A stretch of 64,000 nucleotides of DNA from CAVVPY01 sp963750295 (GCA_963750295.1 CAVVPY010000001.1:372001-436000); one strand, 5' to 3'. Shown: positions 35,255 to 44,067, numbered from the stretch's first letter. Made by a program: numbers and translations. The notes: a model not told the origin generated them from the letters alone.

Positions 35255-36388
35255 ATGCACCCCCACCAGGTCGTGATCATCGGCGCCGGCACCTCGGGCC
35301 TCTCTGCCGCGGTCGCGCTCGCCGACCGCGGCATCCAACCACTGGTGATCGACCGGGCCGACCAGGTCGGCTCCTCGTGGCGCAGCCGCTACGACCGGCT
35401 GTGCCTGAACACCGGACGGCAGTTCTCCCACCTGCCGAAGCGCCCGTACCCCAAGGGAACACCGACCTACCCCACCCGCGATCAGGTGATCGCCCATCTC
35501 GAGCAGCATGCCACCGACGGCGGCATCGAGCTGCGACTGAGCTGCTCGACCGAGCGGATCGAGCGGAGCAGGGACGGTTGGCGGGTCATCACCTCCGACG
35601 GCGCCTTCGACGCTCCCCAGGTCGTGATGGCGACGGGCTACGACCACGAGCCCTTCGTGCCCGAATGGCCCGGTCGCGAGTCCTGGACCGGTGATCTGGT
35701 GCACTCCTCGAACTACGCCAACCCCACTGCCTTCGCCGGGCGCAAAGTCCTCGTCGTCGGCTCCGGCAGCTCCGGCCTCGAGCTCGCTTTCGACCTGGCC
35801 ACCGGCGGCGCAGACAAGGTCTGGCTCGCAGTACGGACACCGCCGAACATCATGCTGCGTGAAGGTCCGTTGGGCCTGCCCGGTGACGTGATCGCCATCC
35901 CTCTCCACAACTCGCCGATCCGGATCGCGGACGCCATCGCCCGCTTCGGACGCCGAATCGCCATCGGCGACCTGAGCGATTTCGGACTCCCCGCACCCGC
36001 AGAGGGGATCTTCGCCCGGAGTGAGCGGCTCGGGGTCGCTCCGGCGATCGTGGACCGGGAGGTCATCGCCGCCATCCGCGACCACGCCTTTGATGTCGTC
36101 GGCGCAGTCGAGTCGCTGACCAGTGACACCGTGCACCTGGTCGACGGCAGCACCATCCGTCCCGACGTCCTCGTCTGCGCGACCGGCTTCAGACGGGGGC
36201 TGGCGAAGCTGGTCGGCCACCTCGGCGTGCTCGACGAGCAGGGCCGACCCGCAGCCACAGGCAAGGTGCCCGCAGCGCCAGGGCTGCGCTTCATGGGCTT
36301 CGTCCCACGCGCCGCGCAGATCGGGTACGCCGCGAAACAGGCGAAGCAGGCGGCCAGGTCGATCGCCAAGGAACTTCGGACTCGTTGA
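35255..36388 (+). CDS. Flavin-containing monooxygenase (FMO/Baeyer-Villiger-like)
   Basis: 377 aa. FAD-binding GxGxxG in VVIIGAGTSGLSAAVALAD at the N-terminus and NADPH-binding GSGSSG in GRKVLVVGSGSSGLELAFDL at about residue 160. VVMATGYDHEPFVPEW and VLVCATGF are the FMO-type ATG motifs. The strict FxGxxxHxxxW fingerprint is only loosely matched (WTGDLVHSSNY). Probably oxygenates a heteroatom or carbonyl in the metabolite also methylated by its operon partner. 125 bases follow before the IS, with no gene. Confidence 0.88.
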   Translation: MHPHQVVIIGAGTSGLSAAVALADRGIQPLVIDRADQVGSSWRSRYDRLCLNTGRQFSHLPKRPYPKGTPTYPTRDQVIAHLEQHATDGGIELRLSCSTERIERSRDGWRVITSDGAFDAPQVVMATGYDHEPFVPEWPGRESWTGDLVHSSNYANPTAFAGRKVLVVGSGSSGLELAFDLATGGADKVWLAVRTPPNIMLREGPLGLPGDVIAIPLHNSPIRIADAIARFGRRIAIGDLSDFGLPAPAEGIFARSERLGVAPAIVDREVIAAIRDHAFDVVGAVESLTSDTVHLVDGSTIRPDVLVCATGFRRGLAKLVGHLGVLDEQGRPAATGKVPAAPGLRFMGFVPRAAQIGYAAKQAKQAARSIAKELRTR

Positions 36389-36513
36389 TCGGGCACAACC
36401 TTCCAACTCGTCGGAGCGTTCAGCCTGACTGCACACGCGACGCCCGACTTGTTCTGATCGTTGTCGCTCGGCGCGTGGCTGGAGGCCAGCTCGCGCTGGT
36501 GCGAGCCGGATCG

Positions 36514-38009
36514 GGTCGCGTCCCAGGTTCGGTGTAATTGACCACGGACTGGGTTCCTGGTTGGTGATGTTAGGCGACGGCTCCGACAGTTTCCTGTTGG
36601 TGCTTCGGCGGTGTCGGTTTTGGGTCGGAGCTGGGTTGGTGGGTCGAGCAGTTGGCGGCGGAGGTCGGCCAGTTGGCGGGTGGCGGTCGTGGTCATGGTG
36701 ATGCCGCGCCAGCCTCGGCTGGCTCGGTCGAGGACGGCCCAGACGAGGTTGAGGCAGGATGTTTCGCCGGGCAGCCGGCCGATGACCTTGACGCGGCGGC
36801 GGGTCTCGCCGAAGGTGCGTTCGATGAAGTTGGAGTGCCGGATCCGTTTGTGGTGCTCGGTCGGGAAGCGCAGGTAGCTGGTCAGCTGCTCGCGGTCAGA
36901 CAGCAGGCACTTCACCGCGGCCGGGAAGGCGCGGGCGTACTTCTCGGCGAAGGCGTCGATACGGCGCCTGCACGGCGGCGACCAGGTCGCGGCCCGGGTG
37001 TGCATCCCGGCGGCGATCAGGGTCGTCGGTGTCGAAGATCGCCCAGTAGGCGTCGCGCATCTCGGTCTGGGCCTCGGCGGGCACCTTCGCGAGGTAGTTG
37101 CGGCAGCGGTGGATCAGACAGCGTTGGCGCAGCGAGCGGGGCAGGCTGGACTCGGCGGCGTTGATCAGCCCGGCGGCGCCGTCGGAGATGACCAGCAGCG
37201 GCGGGCGCAGCCCGCGTGTGGTGAGCTCGTCGAGGAAGTCGCCCCAGGCGTCGGTGGACTCCGAACCGCCGGCGGCCAGGGCCACGAACACCGGGCGCGC
37301 CGGCGGTGGTGATGCCCCACGCCGCGAGCACCGGTTCGGCGCGGGCGCCGGGGTGCATCTTGAACATCGAGGCGTCCAGGAACAGGTAGTCCAGCTCGAG
37401 ATCGTCCAGACGCCGGGCCGACCACCGCTCGAACTCGTCCCCGATGGCCTGGCAGACCCGCGACACCGTCGACTTGCGTCAGCGCGGCCTCGGCGCCGAG
37501 CGCGTCGGCCAGGGTGTTCTCCACATCGCGGACCGACAGCCCGCGCACGAACCCGGCGATCACCAACGACTCCAACGCGTTGCGACTTGGTCACCGTCTT
37601 GCCGAACAGCTGCGACGCGAACGCCTCGGTGGTGCCGCGCAGCTTCGGCCGCGCCACCGTGACCGGCCCGGCCGTGGTCTTGATCGTCACCTCGCTGAGA
37701 AGCCGTTGCGGCTACCGCGCCCGCGCGTCCGGGCAGTCGGCGGCCCGCTGATAGCGGGCCCGGCCAAGAAACACCTCGACCTCGGCCTCGACCGCCGTCT
37801 GGATGATCAACCGGGCACCCGAGGCGGGCGACCTCCTCGATGACCTCGGCCAGCTCACGCTGACCGTCGAACAGGGCGTCGATCTCGCCGCGGATCCGGT
37901 CGGTGGGAGATACTCGTGCAGACACGGGCGTAGTCCTTCCTTCGCTGAGTTGGTAGCTCTTGAAGGAACCTACGTCCGTTGTCATTTACACCAGGGCTGG
38001 GACGCGACC
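36514..38009 (-). mobile_element. IS256 family insertion sequence, 1496 bp
   Basis: 36-bp terminal inverted repeats: 36514-36549 against the complement of 37974-38009 (30 of 36 match, outer 13 identical: GGTCGCGTCCCAG). A perfect 9-bp direct repeat GCCGGATCG flanks both ends (36505-36513 and 38010-38018), the target duplication of a fairly recent insertion into element 2. It contains one IS256 transposase gene. Confidence 0.9.
36570..37985 (-). CDS. IS256 family transposase (frameshifted)
   Basis: DDE transposase. Starts MTTDVGSFKSYQLSEGRTT at 37985, inside the left terminal repeat. Landmarks: GPVTVARPKLRGTTEAFASQ, FVRGLSVRDVENTLADALG, DELELDYLFLDA-type first Asp region (LDDLELDYLFLDASMFKM), second Asp in LLVISDGAAGLINA, CLIHRCRNYLAKVP, and the C-terminal NFIERTFGETRRRVKVIGRL containing the catalytic Glu. 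At least four frame breaks. One near 36630 hides the natural TAA at 36570, without which the frame would run out of the IS. Perfect ends and target duplication suggest the breaks are partly sequencing errors. Confidence 0.85.
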
Positions 38010-38203
38010 GCCGGATCGATCGCCTGAGCTGAGCGGCACTGAGGGATTCGGGAACCCTCCACGAACCCTCCGGATTCAGTCGGCACGGGCACGAACCGAT
38101 CGGTTACAGTCGGAGGTGTTCGAGATAGCGGACACCGCATGGATACAAGCGATTCGGCTGTTTCCCGCAACGTTCGGTAGCAACCGGCAACCCCTAGAAG
38201 TTG

Positions 38204-38271
38204 CCCAGAGGTCGCAGGTTCAAATCCTGCCCCCGCTACTACGACGAAGGCCCCGGATTCCGGGGCCTTCG
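38204..38271 (+). repeat. Attachment site 3 (right end of the island)
   Basis: 66 of 68 bases match tRNA-fMet and its terminator (24984-25051), one mismatch being in the CCA (CTACTA). Marks the return to the chromosome. 38010-38203 holds no gene; 38272-38551 holds only a weak 74-codon frame (38325-38549) that I do not call. Confidence 0.85.
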
Positions 38272-38551
38272 GTCTTTTCCGAAGAGCGCCGTGACGGGCC
38301 GATGTTGACGGGCTGACCTGGTCAGTGGACGCGACCTTGACGATCGCGTGCGGGAAGTGCGGTTTCTGGTCATCGACCTCCCACCCAGCCGTTCGCGCCA
38401 GCGGCATTCATCTGCGACTGGATCTCGGAGGCGACGATGCTCTTGTGCGCCGACGGATTCAGCGTGTGTCGACTCGGCGTTGGCCGGGACCCGAACCGCG
38501 CTATGTGCCGCGGCGCCGCCTTGCGGTGATCATCAATCCGAGGGAGTAGCT

Positions 38552-39328
38552 ATGACGTGGCAGCAAGCAGGAGTGGCGTGGAGTGCGCGGGCACGGGATT
38601 GGGCGTACCTGATGGAGCCTCTGTTTGCGCCGGTCTACGCACGACTGGCGGCGGCGGCACAGCTCGGGCCTGAGTCCCGGGTGCTCGACATGGGTTGCGG
38701 CGGCGGCCTTGCGCTGCGTACCTACCACGAAGCCGGGGCACAGGTGGCCGGTGTCGACGCGGCAGAAGGTTTGCTGTCGATCGCCCGCGAACGCACGCCA
38801 ACCGCTGACCTGCGTCATGCGTCGATCACCGACATTCCCTGGGACGACTCGTCGTTCGACGTCGTCACCGGGGTCAACGCTTTCGTCTACGCCGACGACG
38901 GGGCGCTGGCCGAAGCCCACCGCGTGCTGCGGCCGGACGGGATTCTCGGCATCGGATATTGGCGCGACCCCGTCGACTTCGAGTGGCCGTTCCGCGAACT
39001 CGGCGCGGCCCTCGAGGCGCACGTCAGCGAGGACGAGACGCACACGCCGATGCGCATGGCCGACCCAGGCGCCGCCGAGGAACTCCTCGCTTCAGCCGGG
39101 TTCACCGCTGTCGACTCCGGTGAGGTCAACTCGGTGAGCGAGTTCCCCGACGCCGAGATCGCGTACCGCGCGCTCGCGTCCACCGGCATGATGTACCCCG
39201 TGACCCAAGCTGGTGAGGAATCCGGGCTGCGGGCGCGGTCCATGAAGATCCTGCACGCGGAGGAACAAGCAGGCTTCGGCATTCGCATGACAGCCGGTTT
39301 CGGATGGCTCATCGCCCGCCGCGCCTGA
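38552..39328 (+). CDS. Class I SAM-dependent methyltransferase
   Basis: 258 aa from ATG 38552 (AGGGAG upstream). Methyltransf_11 type: N-terminal WSARARDWAYLMEPLFAPVY, motif I VLDMGCGGGLALRTYHEAG, acidic loop VAGVDAAEGLLSIARERTP, FDVVTGVNAFVYADDGALAE and VLRPDGILGIGYWRDP. No membrane segments. First complete gene beyond the island. Substrate not deducible. Confidence 0.88.
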   Translation: MTWQQAGVAWSARARDWAYLMEPLFAPVYARLAAAAQLGPESRVLDMGCGGGLALRTYHEAGAQVAGVDAAEGLLSIARERTPTADLRHASITDIPWDDSSFDVVTGVNAFVYADDGALAEAHRVLRPDGILGIGYWRDPVDFEWPFRELGAALEAHVSEDETHTPMRMADPGAAEELLASAGFTAVDSGEVNSVSEFPDAEIAYRALASTGMMYPVTQAGEESGLRARSMKILHAEEQAGFGIRMTAGFGWLIARRA

Positions 39329-39534
39329 ACTCGTGCGTCTGGCCGCCGTGGCATCGGACAGCGCGCGACAGCGGTCGACAAGCGCGGATGATAGGCGTGA
39401 TGTTCCCACAGTGCATATCGCGAGCGAATCCGCAAAGAACCGACAAAGAACGGGATAGCCCCATCGCGCGACACGCTAATGCGACACCGACCCAAAGATG
39501 CGAACCGCCAGCAAGGCATGGTTGAATGTCGGCC

Positions 39535-39867
39535 ATGGCCAAGAAAACGGTTGTGACTGAGATACTTGTCGACGACATCGACGGGTCTGCCGGCGAACGC
39601 ACCGTCACATTCACCTGGGACGGCACCGCGTATGAGATCGAACTCTCGAAGAAGAATGCGGTCGTTTTCGAGAAGGCGATGAAGCCTTACCTCGATGCGG
39701 CGCGAAAGGTACGCAGCGGGCGCGGGCGCCGTCCCGGGTCCGGACGGTCAGGCAAGCGCGATCTGAGCGCTATCCGTGATTGGGCCGCGCAGAACGGTTT
39801 CAGCGTGTCGACCCGCGGGCGTATTGCCGGTTCGATCATCGAGGCGTACGACGCGGCGAACTCCTAA
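39535..39867 (+). CDS. lsr2: Lsr2 nucleoid-associated protein / xenogeneic silencer
   Basis: About 110 aa from ATG 39535 (MAKKTVVTEILVDDIDGS); an in-frame ATG nine bases upstream is less likely. N-terminal dimerisation domain with VTFTWDGTAYEIELSKKNA, a basic linker RSGRGRRPGSGRSGKRDLS, and the C-terminal AT-hook-like domain with IRDWAAQNGFSVSTRGRI. The expected core motif (N-G-x-x-V-S-x-R-G-R-I) is intact. It silences AT-rich foreign DNA, so its position next to an island is notable, though lsr2 is usually chromosomal core. Confidence 0.93.
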   Translation: MAKKTVVTEILVDDIDGSAGERTVTFTWDGTAYEIELSKKNAVVFEKAMKPYLDAARKVRSGRGRRPGSGRSGKRDLSAIRDWAAQNGFSVSTRGRIAGSIIEAYDAANS

Positions 39868-39886
39868 CACACCCCCTCTTCAGCAA

Positions 39887-39924
39887 GCGATCTCGCCCGG
39901 CCGGGAAGGCCGTGGCGAGATCGC
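39887..39924 (+). terminator. Terminator after lsr2
   Basis: 11-bp perfect stem (GCGATCTCGCC with its complement) around a 16-base loop, followed by CATTTCC. The remainder of the 336-bp gap up to 40203 shows no gene. Confidence 0.75.
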
Positions 39925-40203
39925 CATTTCCGGGCTTGAATCGCCGCTGATCCGGACCTCGACGATGACCACCCAATTCGATCGGACTTAAGCGGTTTCG
40001 GTCGCACCGGACGCCGGGTGGCAATATGATCTATTGTGATCGGCAGCACGAAATGGCCGCACAGTTGTCGCCCGCGCCGGACGGTAGGAAACGAACCGAG
40101 CGGGTTCCAGCCAACTCGCCACCACGCGACGCTAGTGGTGCTACCCAGGTACGGCCTGTGTTCCCAGGAGCTTTACCGGACATGTCCCCCTAAGGTGGGG
40201 CAC

Positions 40204-40665
40204 GTGCCAGCCATTGGCGTACCGTCCGTAACGCCTTCCCGCGATCTCACCGATGTAATCATCGGACTGCGTCGGGCCCTGCACCGCGCCATTCGGACCG
40301 ACGACGAGCCCGCTCTTCGTCCCTCTGCACAGATGGACGTGCTGCAGAGCCTCCACGAGGCGGGCGCGTGCCGGGTGAGCGATCTCGCCGACCGGCTGCG
40401 CCTTGCCCAGAGCACGATCAGCGCCTTGGTGGCCAAGCTCGTCGCAGCGGGGCTCGTGGCCCGCAACGCCGAGACCGGCGACCGTCGGGCCTCGATCCTG
40501 ACCCTGACCCCGACCGGCCGCTCGGACGTGGCGCGTTGGGACGCCGCGCACCGTCGCCGGATCGAGCACGCGCTCAGAGCGCTCGCTCCCGACGACCGGG
40601 ACGTGGTGTTCGCCGCGGTCGTGGCGCTCAGCAAGCTGGTGGAGATCCTCGAACGCCATCCTTGA
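40204..40665 (+). CDS. MarR family transcriptional regulator
   Basis: 153 aa from GTG 40204. Winged helix-turn-helix: SAQMDVLQSLHEAGACRVSD, LADRLRLAQSTISALVAKLV and the wing ARNAETGDRRASILTLTPTG, framed by N- and C-terminal dimerisation helices (ALRALAPDDRDVVFAAVVAL). Such proteins usually repress efflux or stress genes in response to phenolic ligands. No divergent partner is present, so its target is not evident; autoregulation is likely. Confidence 0.9.
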   Translation: MPAIGVPSVTPSRDLTDVIIGLRRALHRAIRTDDEPALRPSAQMDVLQSLHEAGACRVSDLADRLRLAQSTISALVAKLVAAGLVARNAETGDRRASILTLTPTGRSDVARWDAAHRRRIEHALRALAPDDRDVVFAAVVALSKLVEILERHP

Positions 40666-40740
40666 CGACCCATGAGACCGCTGATACTGACACATGGAGC
40701 CGTTTCAGCCGCAGCTGCGGAATTCGATTAGGCTGCCGGC

Positions 40741-41148
40741 ATGCCCGACTATCGCCTCCGCGAGGCGGCTGCCCTGCTCGGGGTCAGCGACGACACCGTG
40801 CGCCGGTGGACCGAGAGCGGACGGCTCGCGTCCCATTCCGACGGGTCCGGACGCCGGGTCGTCGACGGCGCCGAGCTTGCCGAGTTCGCCGAAACCAACG
40901 CCGCAGTACCGGCGCAGATCGAGCCGATCACGAAGGAATCTGCGCGTAACCGCTTCCGCGGCCTGGTGACCCGCGTCGTGCGCGACACCGTGATGGCCCA
41001 GGTCGAACTGCAGTGCGGTCCGTACCGTGTCGTGTCCCTGATGAGCCGTGAAGCGGCAGACGAACTCGGCCTCGAGCCGGGGGTCACTGCGATCGCCGCG
41101 GTGAAGTCCACCAACGTCGTCGTCGAGGTGCCGGGAGCCGCTCGGTGA
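40741..41148 (+). CDS. Helix-turn-helix / TOBE molybdate-responsive regulator
   Basis: 135 aa. The N-terminal excisionase-type helix-turn-helix (YRLREAAALLGVSDDTVRRW) is followed by a molybdate-binding TOBE/Mop domain (RNRFRGLVTRVVRDTVMAQV, ADELGLEPGVTAIAAVKSTN). GTGA overlap with modA shows one operon. Probably senses molybdate and controls modABC, a single-Mop alternative to ModE, known in actinobacteria and Clostridium-type Mop regulators. Confidence 0.88.
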   Translation: MPDYRLREAAALLGVSDDTVRRWTESGRLASHSDGSGRRVVDGAELAEFAETNAAVPAQIEPITKESARNRFRGLVTRVVRDTVMAQVELQCGPYRVVSLMSREAADELGLEPGVTAIAAVKSTNVVVEVPGAAR

Positions 41149-41939
41149 CGGGAAACCGGAAGGTCCTCGGCGTCGTCACCGCGATGTGCCTGCTCGCGTC
41201 CGCCTGTTCGTCCGGCGGTGGCGCAGCGGCGAACGCCCGTCCCCGGTCCGGCTCGGCGGCCGCTGCGTCCGGTTCGATCACGGTGCTTGCTGCCGCGTCG
41301 CTCACCGACACCTTCAGGGTCATGAAAGCCAGGTTCGAAGCCACGCATCCCGGAGCGAGGATCACCTACAGCTTCGGTCCGAGTTCCGATCTCGCGACCC
41401 AGATCACCGAGGGCAACCCGGCCGATGTCTTCGCCTCAGCCTCCGTCCGGACGATGGATCAGGTCGATCGGGCCGGGGACGCGGGCACGGTGGGGGACTT
41501 CGCCTCGAACACGATGGAGATCGCGACCCCGCCGGGCAATCCCAAGCACATCGCGTCGGTCCAGGATCTCGCGACGAAGGGCGTGCAGGTAGCCCTGTGC
41601 GACTTCGCGGTGCCGTGCGGGGTGGTCGCGAAGCAGGTGTTCGACAACGCGCACGTCACGGTCGATCCGGTCGCCCGGCAGCAAGACGTGAAGTCGACGA
41701 TCGCGCTCGTCGAGAGCGGCGAGGTCGACGCCGGCATCGTGTACGTCACCGACGTCGCGGCGGCGGGGGACAAGGTCGTCGGGGTTGCGATCCCCGCTGC
41801 CGTCAACGCGAGGACGACGTATCCGATCGCGGTCCTCAACGGCGCGAGGAACGCCGATCTTGCGCGGGCGTTCGTCGACTACGTGCTCTCGACCGATGGG
41901 CAGCAGATCCTGCGCCACGCCGGCTTCGCGCCGGCCTGA
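41145..41939 (+). CDS. modA: Molybdate ABC transporter substrate-binding lipoprotein
   Basis: 264 aa from GTG 41145. Lipoprotein signal with lipobox LLASACSSGG. Type II periplasmic-binding fold with ITVLAAASLTDTFRVMKARF, ITYSFGPSSDLATQITEGNP and ADVFASASVRTMDQV, then DAGIVYVTDVAAAGDKVVGV, all typical of ModA. It captures molybdate outside the membrane and delivers it to ModB. Intact; the stop is 5 bases before modB. Confidence 0.94.
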   Translation: MTGNRKVLGVVTAMCLLASACSSGGGAAANARPRSGSAAAASGSITVLAAASLTDTFRVMKARFEATHPGARITYSFGPSSDLATQITEGNPADVFASASVRTMDQVDRAGDAGTVGDFASNTMEIATPPGNPKHIASVQDLATKGVQVALCDFAVPCGVVAKQVFDNAHVTVDPVARQQDVKSTIALVESGEVDAGIVYVTDVAAAGDKVVGVAIPAAVNARTTYPIAVLNGARNADLARAFVDYVLSTDGQQILRHAGFAPA

Positions 41940-41944
41940 ACGCG

Positions 41945-42758
41945 ATGCGCACCGTCAGCCGCTCGCGGCGCTCGACGACCCCGGTCCCGCTCGTTGCCCC
42001 GGCTGCGATCGGTGCCGCGTTCCTCGTCCTGCCGACGATCGCGCTGGCAATCCGTGCGCCGTGGAGCGGGCTCGTCGACGTCTACCGACGCGGCGCGGTC
42101 GCGGATGCGCTGCGCATCTCGGTGCTCACGGCGATCGAGGCGACCGCGATCGCGGTGGTCGTCGGTGTGCCGCTCGCGTGGGTGCTGGCCCGGGGACGCT
42201 TCCCCGGCCTGGCGATCGCTGCGTGCCGCCGTGATCGTCCCGCTCGTGCTGCCGCCGGTGGTGGGCGGTGTCGTGCTGTTCCTCGCGTTCGGCAAGAACG
42301 GCGTGGTCGGCCGGTACCTGGACTCGTGGTTCGGTCTGACGTTGCCGTTCAGCCAGCACGGCATCGTCCTCGCCCAGGTGTTCGTGGCGATGCCGTTCCT
42401 CGTCGTGACCGTCGAGGGCGCCTTCCGTACCGCCGACCGCGGCATCGAGGAAGCCGCAGCGACGCTCGGCGCGACCCGCGCGCGGATCTTCGCGCGGGTG
42501 ACGTTGCCCGTGATCCTGCCGTCGCTGGTGGCCGGGACGGTGCTGTGCTGGGCCCGGGCCCTCGGTGAGTACGGCGCGACCCAGTTGTTCGGCGGCAACG
42601 TCCAGGGACGCACGCAGACGATGCCGACCCTGATCTACACCCGCTTCAACACCGTGCCCGAGGACGCCGTCGCGCTGAGCCTGCTGCTGATGGTCATCTC
42701 ACTCGTGATCCTGGCGGGCTTGCGGGACAAGTGGCTGCGCCCGGCGGCGTCCGCATGA
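41945..42758 (+). CDS. modB: Molybdate ABC transporter permease (one frameshift)
   Basis: About 270 aa, five to six transmembrane helices. Seen: FLVLPTIALAIRAPW, LRISVLTAIEATAIAVVVGV then PLAWVLARGRFPG, VIVPLVLPPVVGGVVLFLAF and the EAA-loop EEAAATLGATRARIFARVTL that contacts ModC, then ALGEYGATQLFGGN. A one-base change near 42226 breaks the frame in the third helix. ATGA overlap with modC. Confidence 0.92.
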
Positions 42759-43822
42759 GCCTGCGGTTCGCGGCGTCGGTGAACCGCGGCGAGTTCCGTC
42801 TCGATGCCGACGTGTCCATCGGGCCCGGCGAGGTGGTCGCACTGCTCGGGCCGAACGGCGCGGGCAAGTCGACCATGCTTCGCGCGTTGGCGGGCTTGCT
42901 GCCCGTGGACACCGGCGCCGTGACGATCGACCAGACCGTCCTCGACGATCCGGCGCAAGCAATCTTCGTCCCGCCCGAGCAGCGACGACTCGGCATCGTC
43001 TTCCAGGACCATCGCCTGTTTCCCCACCTGCGCGTGCTCGACAACGTCGCGTTCGGGCTGCGTTCACAGGGGATGCGGCGCGGTCCGGCGCGCGCCGCGG
43101 CGCAGGAGTGGCTGGCGAAGCTGCACCTGGCCGACTACGCGCGCCGTCACCCGCGGCGGCTGTCCGGCGGGCAGGCGCAGCGCGTCGCGCTCGGCCGCGC
43201 GCTGGCCAGCCGGCCACGCGCACTCCTTCTGGACGAACCGCTGGCCGCGCTCGATGTGCAGACACGCGCCGAGGTCCAGGGCAGTCTGCGAGAGCACCTG
43301 CGCACCTTCGCCGGGCCGACGCTGCTGGTCACCCACGACCCGATCGAGGCGCTGCTGCTGTCGACGCGCATCGTCGTGCTCGAACACGGCCGGGTGGTGC
43401 AGCAAGGCGATGCGGCCGAGATCACCACGCGTCCCGCGACGCCCTACGTGGCGCGCCTGGTCGGGATGAACCTCTATGCAGGCACGTCCGCGGCCGGACT
43501 GGTGGCGCTGGACGGCGGCGGTGAAGTCGTGAGCAGCGATGCGGTGGACGGGCGGGTGCTGGTGGCGCTGCGGCCGTCCGCGCTCACGCTGCACGCGCAA
43601 CGGCCGCAGGCGAGCAGCGCGCGCAATGTGTGGAGCGGGACGATCACCTCGATGGCGCCGCTGGCCGACCGCATCCGGGTCACCGTCCAGGCCGAGCACG
43701 TCCTCGTCACCGATGTCACCGCGGCCGCAATCGCCGAGTTGCGGCTCGCGCCCGGCGCCACCGTGTGGTTGACGGCCAAGGCGACCGACATCTCTGCGTA
43801 CCCCGCGCCCGTGGCAGGCTGA
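42755..43822 (+). CDS. modC: Molybdate ABC transporter ATP-binding protein
   Basis: About 355 aa. Walker A LLGPNGAGKSTML, Q-loop IVFQDHRLFPHL, signature RRLSGGQAQRVALGRAL, Walker B ALLLDEPLAALD and H-loop LLVTHDPIEAL. The C-terminal Mop/TOBE domain (VWSGTITSMAPLADRIRVTV, GATVWLTAKATDISAYP) binds oxyanion and is characteristic of ModC. Cytoplasmic ATPase energising ModB. Intact. Confidence 0.94.
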   Translation: MSLRFAASVNRGEFRLDADVSIGPGEVVALLGPNGAGKSTMLRALAGLLPVDTGAVTIDQTVLDDPAQAIFVPPEQRRLGIVFQDHRLFPHLRVLDNVAFGLRSQGMRRGPARAAAQEWLAKLHLADYARRHPRRLSGGQAQRVALGRALASRPRALLLDEPLAALDVQTRAEVQGSLREHLRTFAGPTLLVTHDPIEALLLSTRIVVLEHGRVVQQGDAAEITTRPATPYVARLVGMNLYAGTSAAGLVALDGGGEVVSSDAVDGRVLVALRPSALTLHAQRPQASSARNVWSGTITSMAPLADRIRVTVQAEHVLVTDVTAAAIAELRLAPGATVWLTAKATDISAYPAPVAG

Positions 43823-43827
43823 GTTGC

Positions 43828-44067
43828 GTGGATGCCAAGGTGAACGTGCGCTTCTGGGCCGGCGCGCAGCGTGCAGCCGGGCACGCCGAAGAAACCGTGC
43901 GGGCCGGCACGCTTGCGCAGTTGCGGGAATTGCTCTCGGCACGGGCGGAGCTGCGCCGGGTCTGCGCCGTCGCGTCGTTCCTCGTCGACGGCGAGCAGTG
44001 CAGCGACGATGCCCCGCTGACCTCAGGCAGCGTCGTGGACGTCCTGCCGCCCTTCGCGGGCGGCTGA
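43828..44067 (+). CDS. MoaD/ThiS-family sulfur carrier protein
   Basis: 79 aa from GTG 43828, five bases after modC. Beta-grasp fold with VNVRFWAGAQRAAGHAEETV and an essential C-terminal Gly-Gly in VVDVLPPFAGG, which is adenylated and thiocarboxylated. Placement in the molybdate operon makes it the small subunit of molybdopterin synthase (MoaD) rather than ThiS. No MoaE is in the window. Confidence 0.88.
   Translation: MDAKVNVRFWAGAQRAAGHAEETVRAGTLAQLRELLSARAELRRVCAVASFLVDGEQCSDDAPLTSGSVVDVLPPFAGG

Larger units (their letters stand above)
31810..38239. mobile_element. Integrated element 2 at tRNA-fMet (about 6.4 kb)
   Basis: Lies between attachment sites 2 and 3. Carries a tyrosine recombinase at its left end and a regulator-methyltransferase-monooxygenase cassette, and was later hit by an IS256 insertion. 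No conjugation or phage genes. Nesting order (element 2 first, element 1 then inserted next to the tRNA) follows from the distances to the tRNA. Confidence 0.7.

Noticed and set aside
38325..38549. 74-codon ORF upstream of the methyltransferase
   Set aside because: It has one CxxC but no homology I recognise and a weak start; it may be a decayed gene at the island edge.
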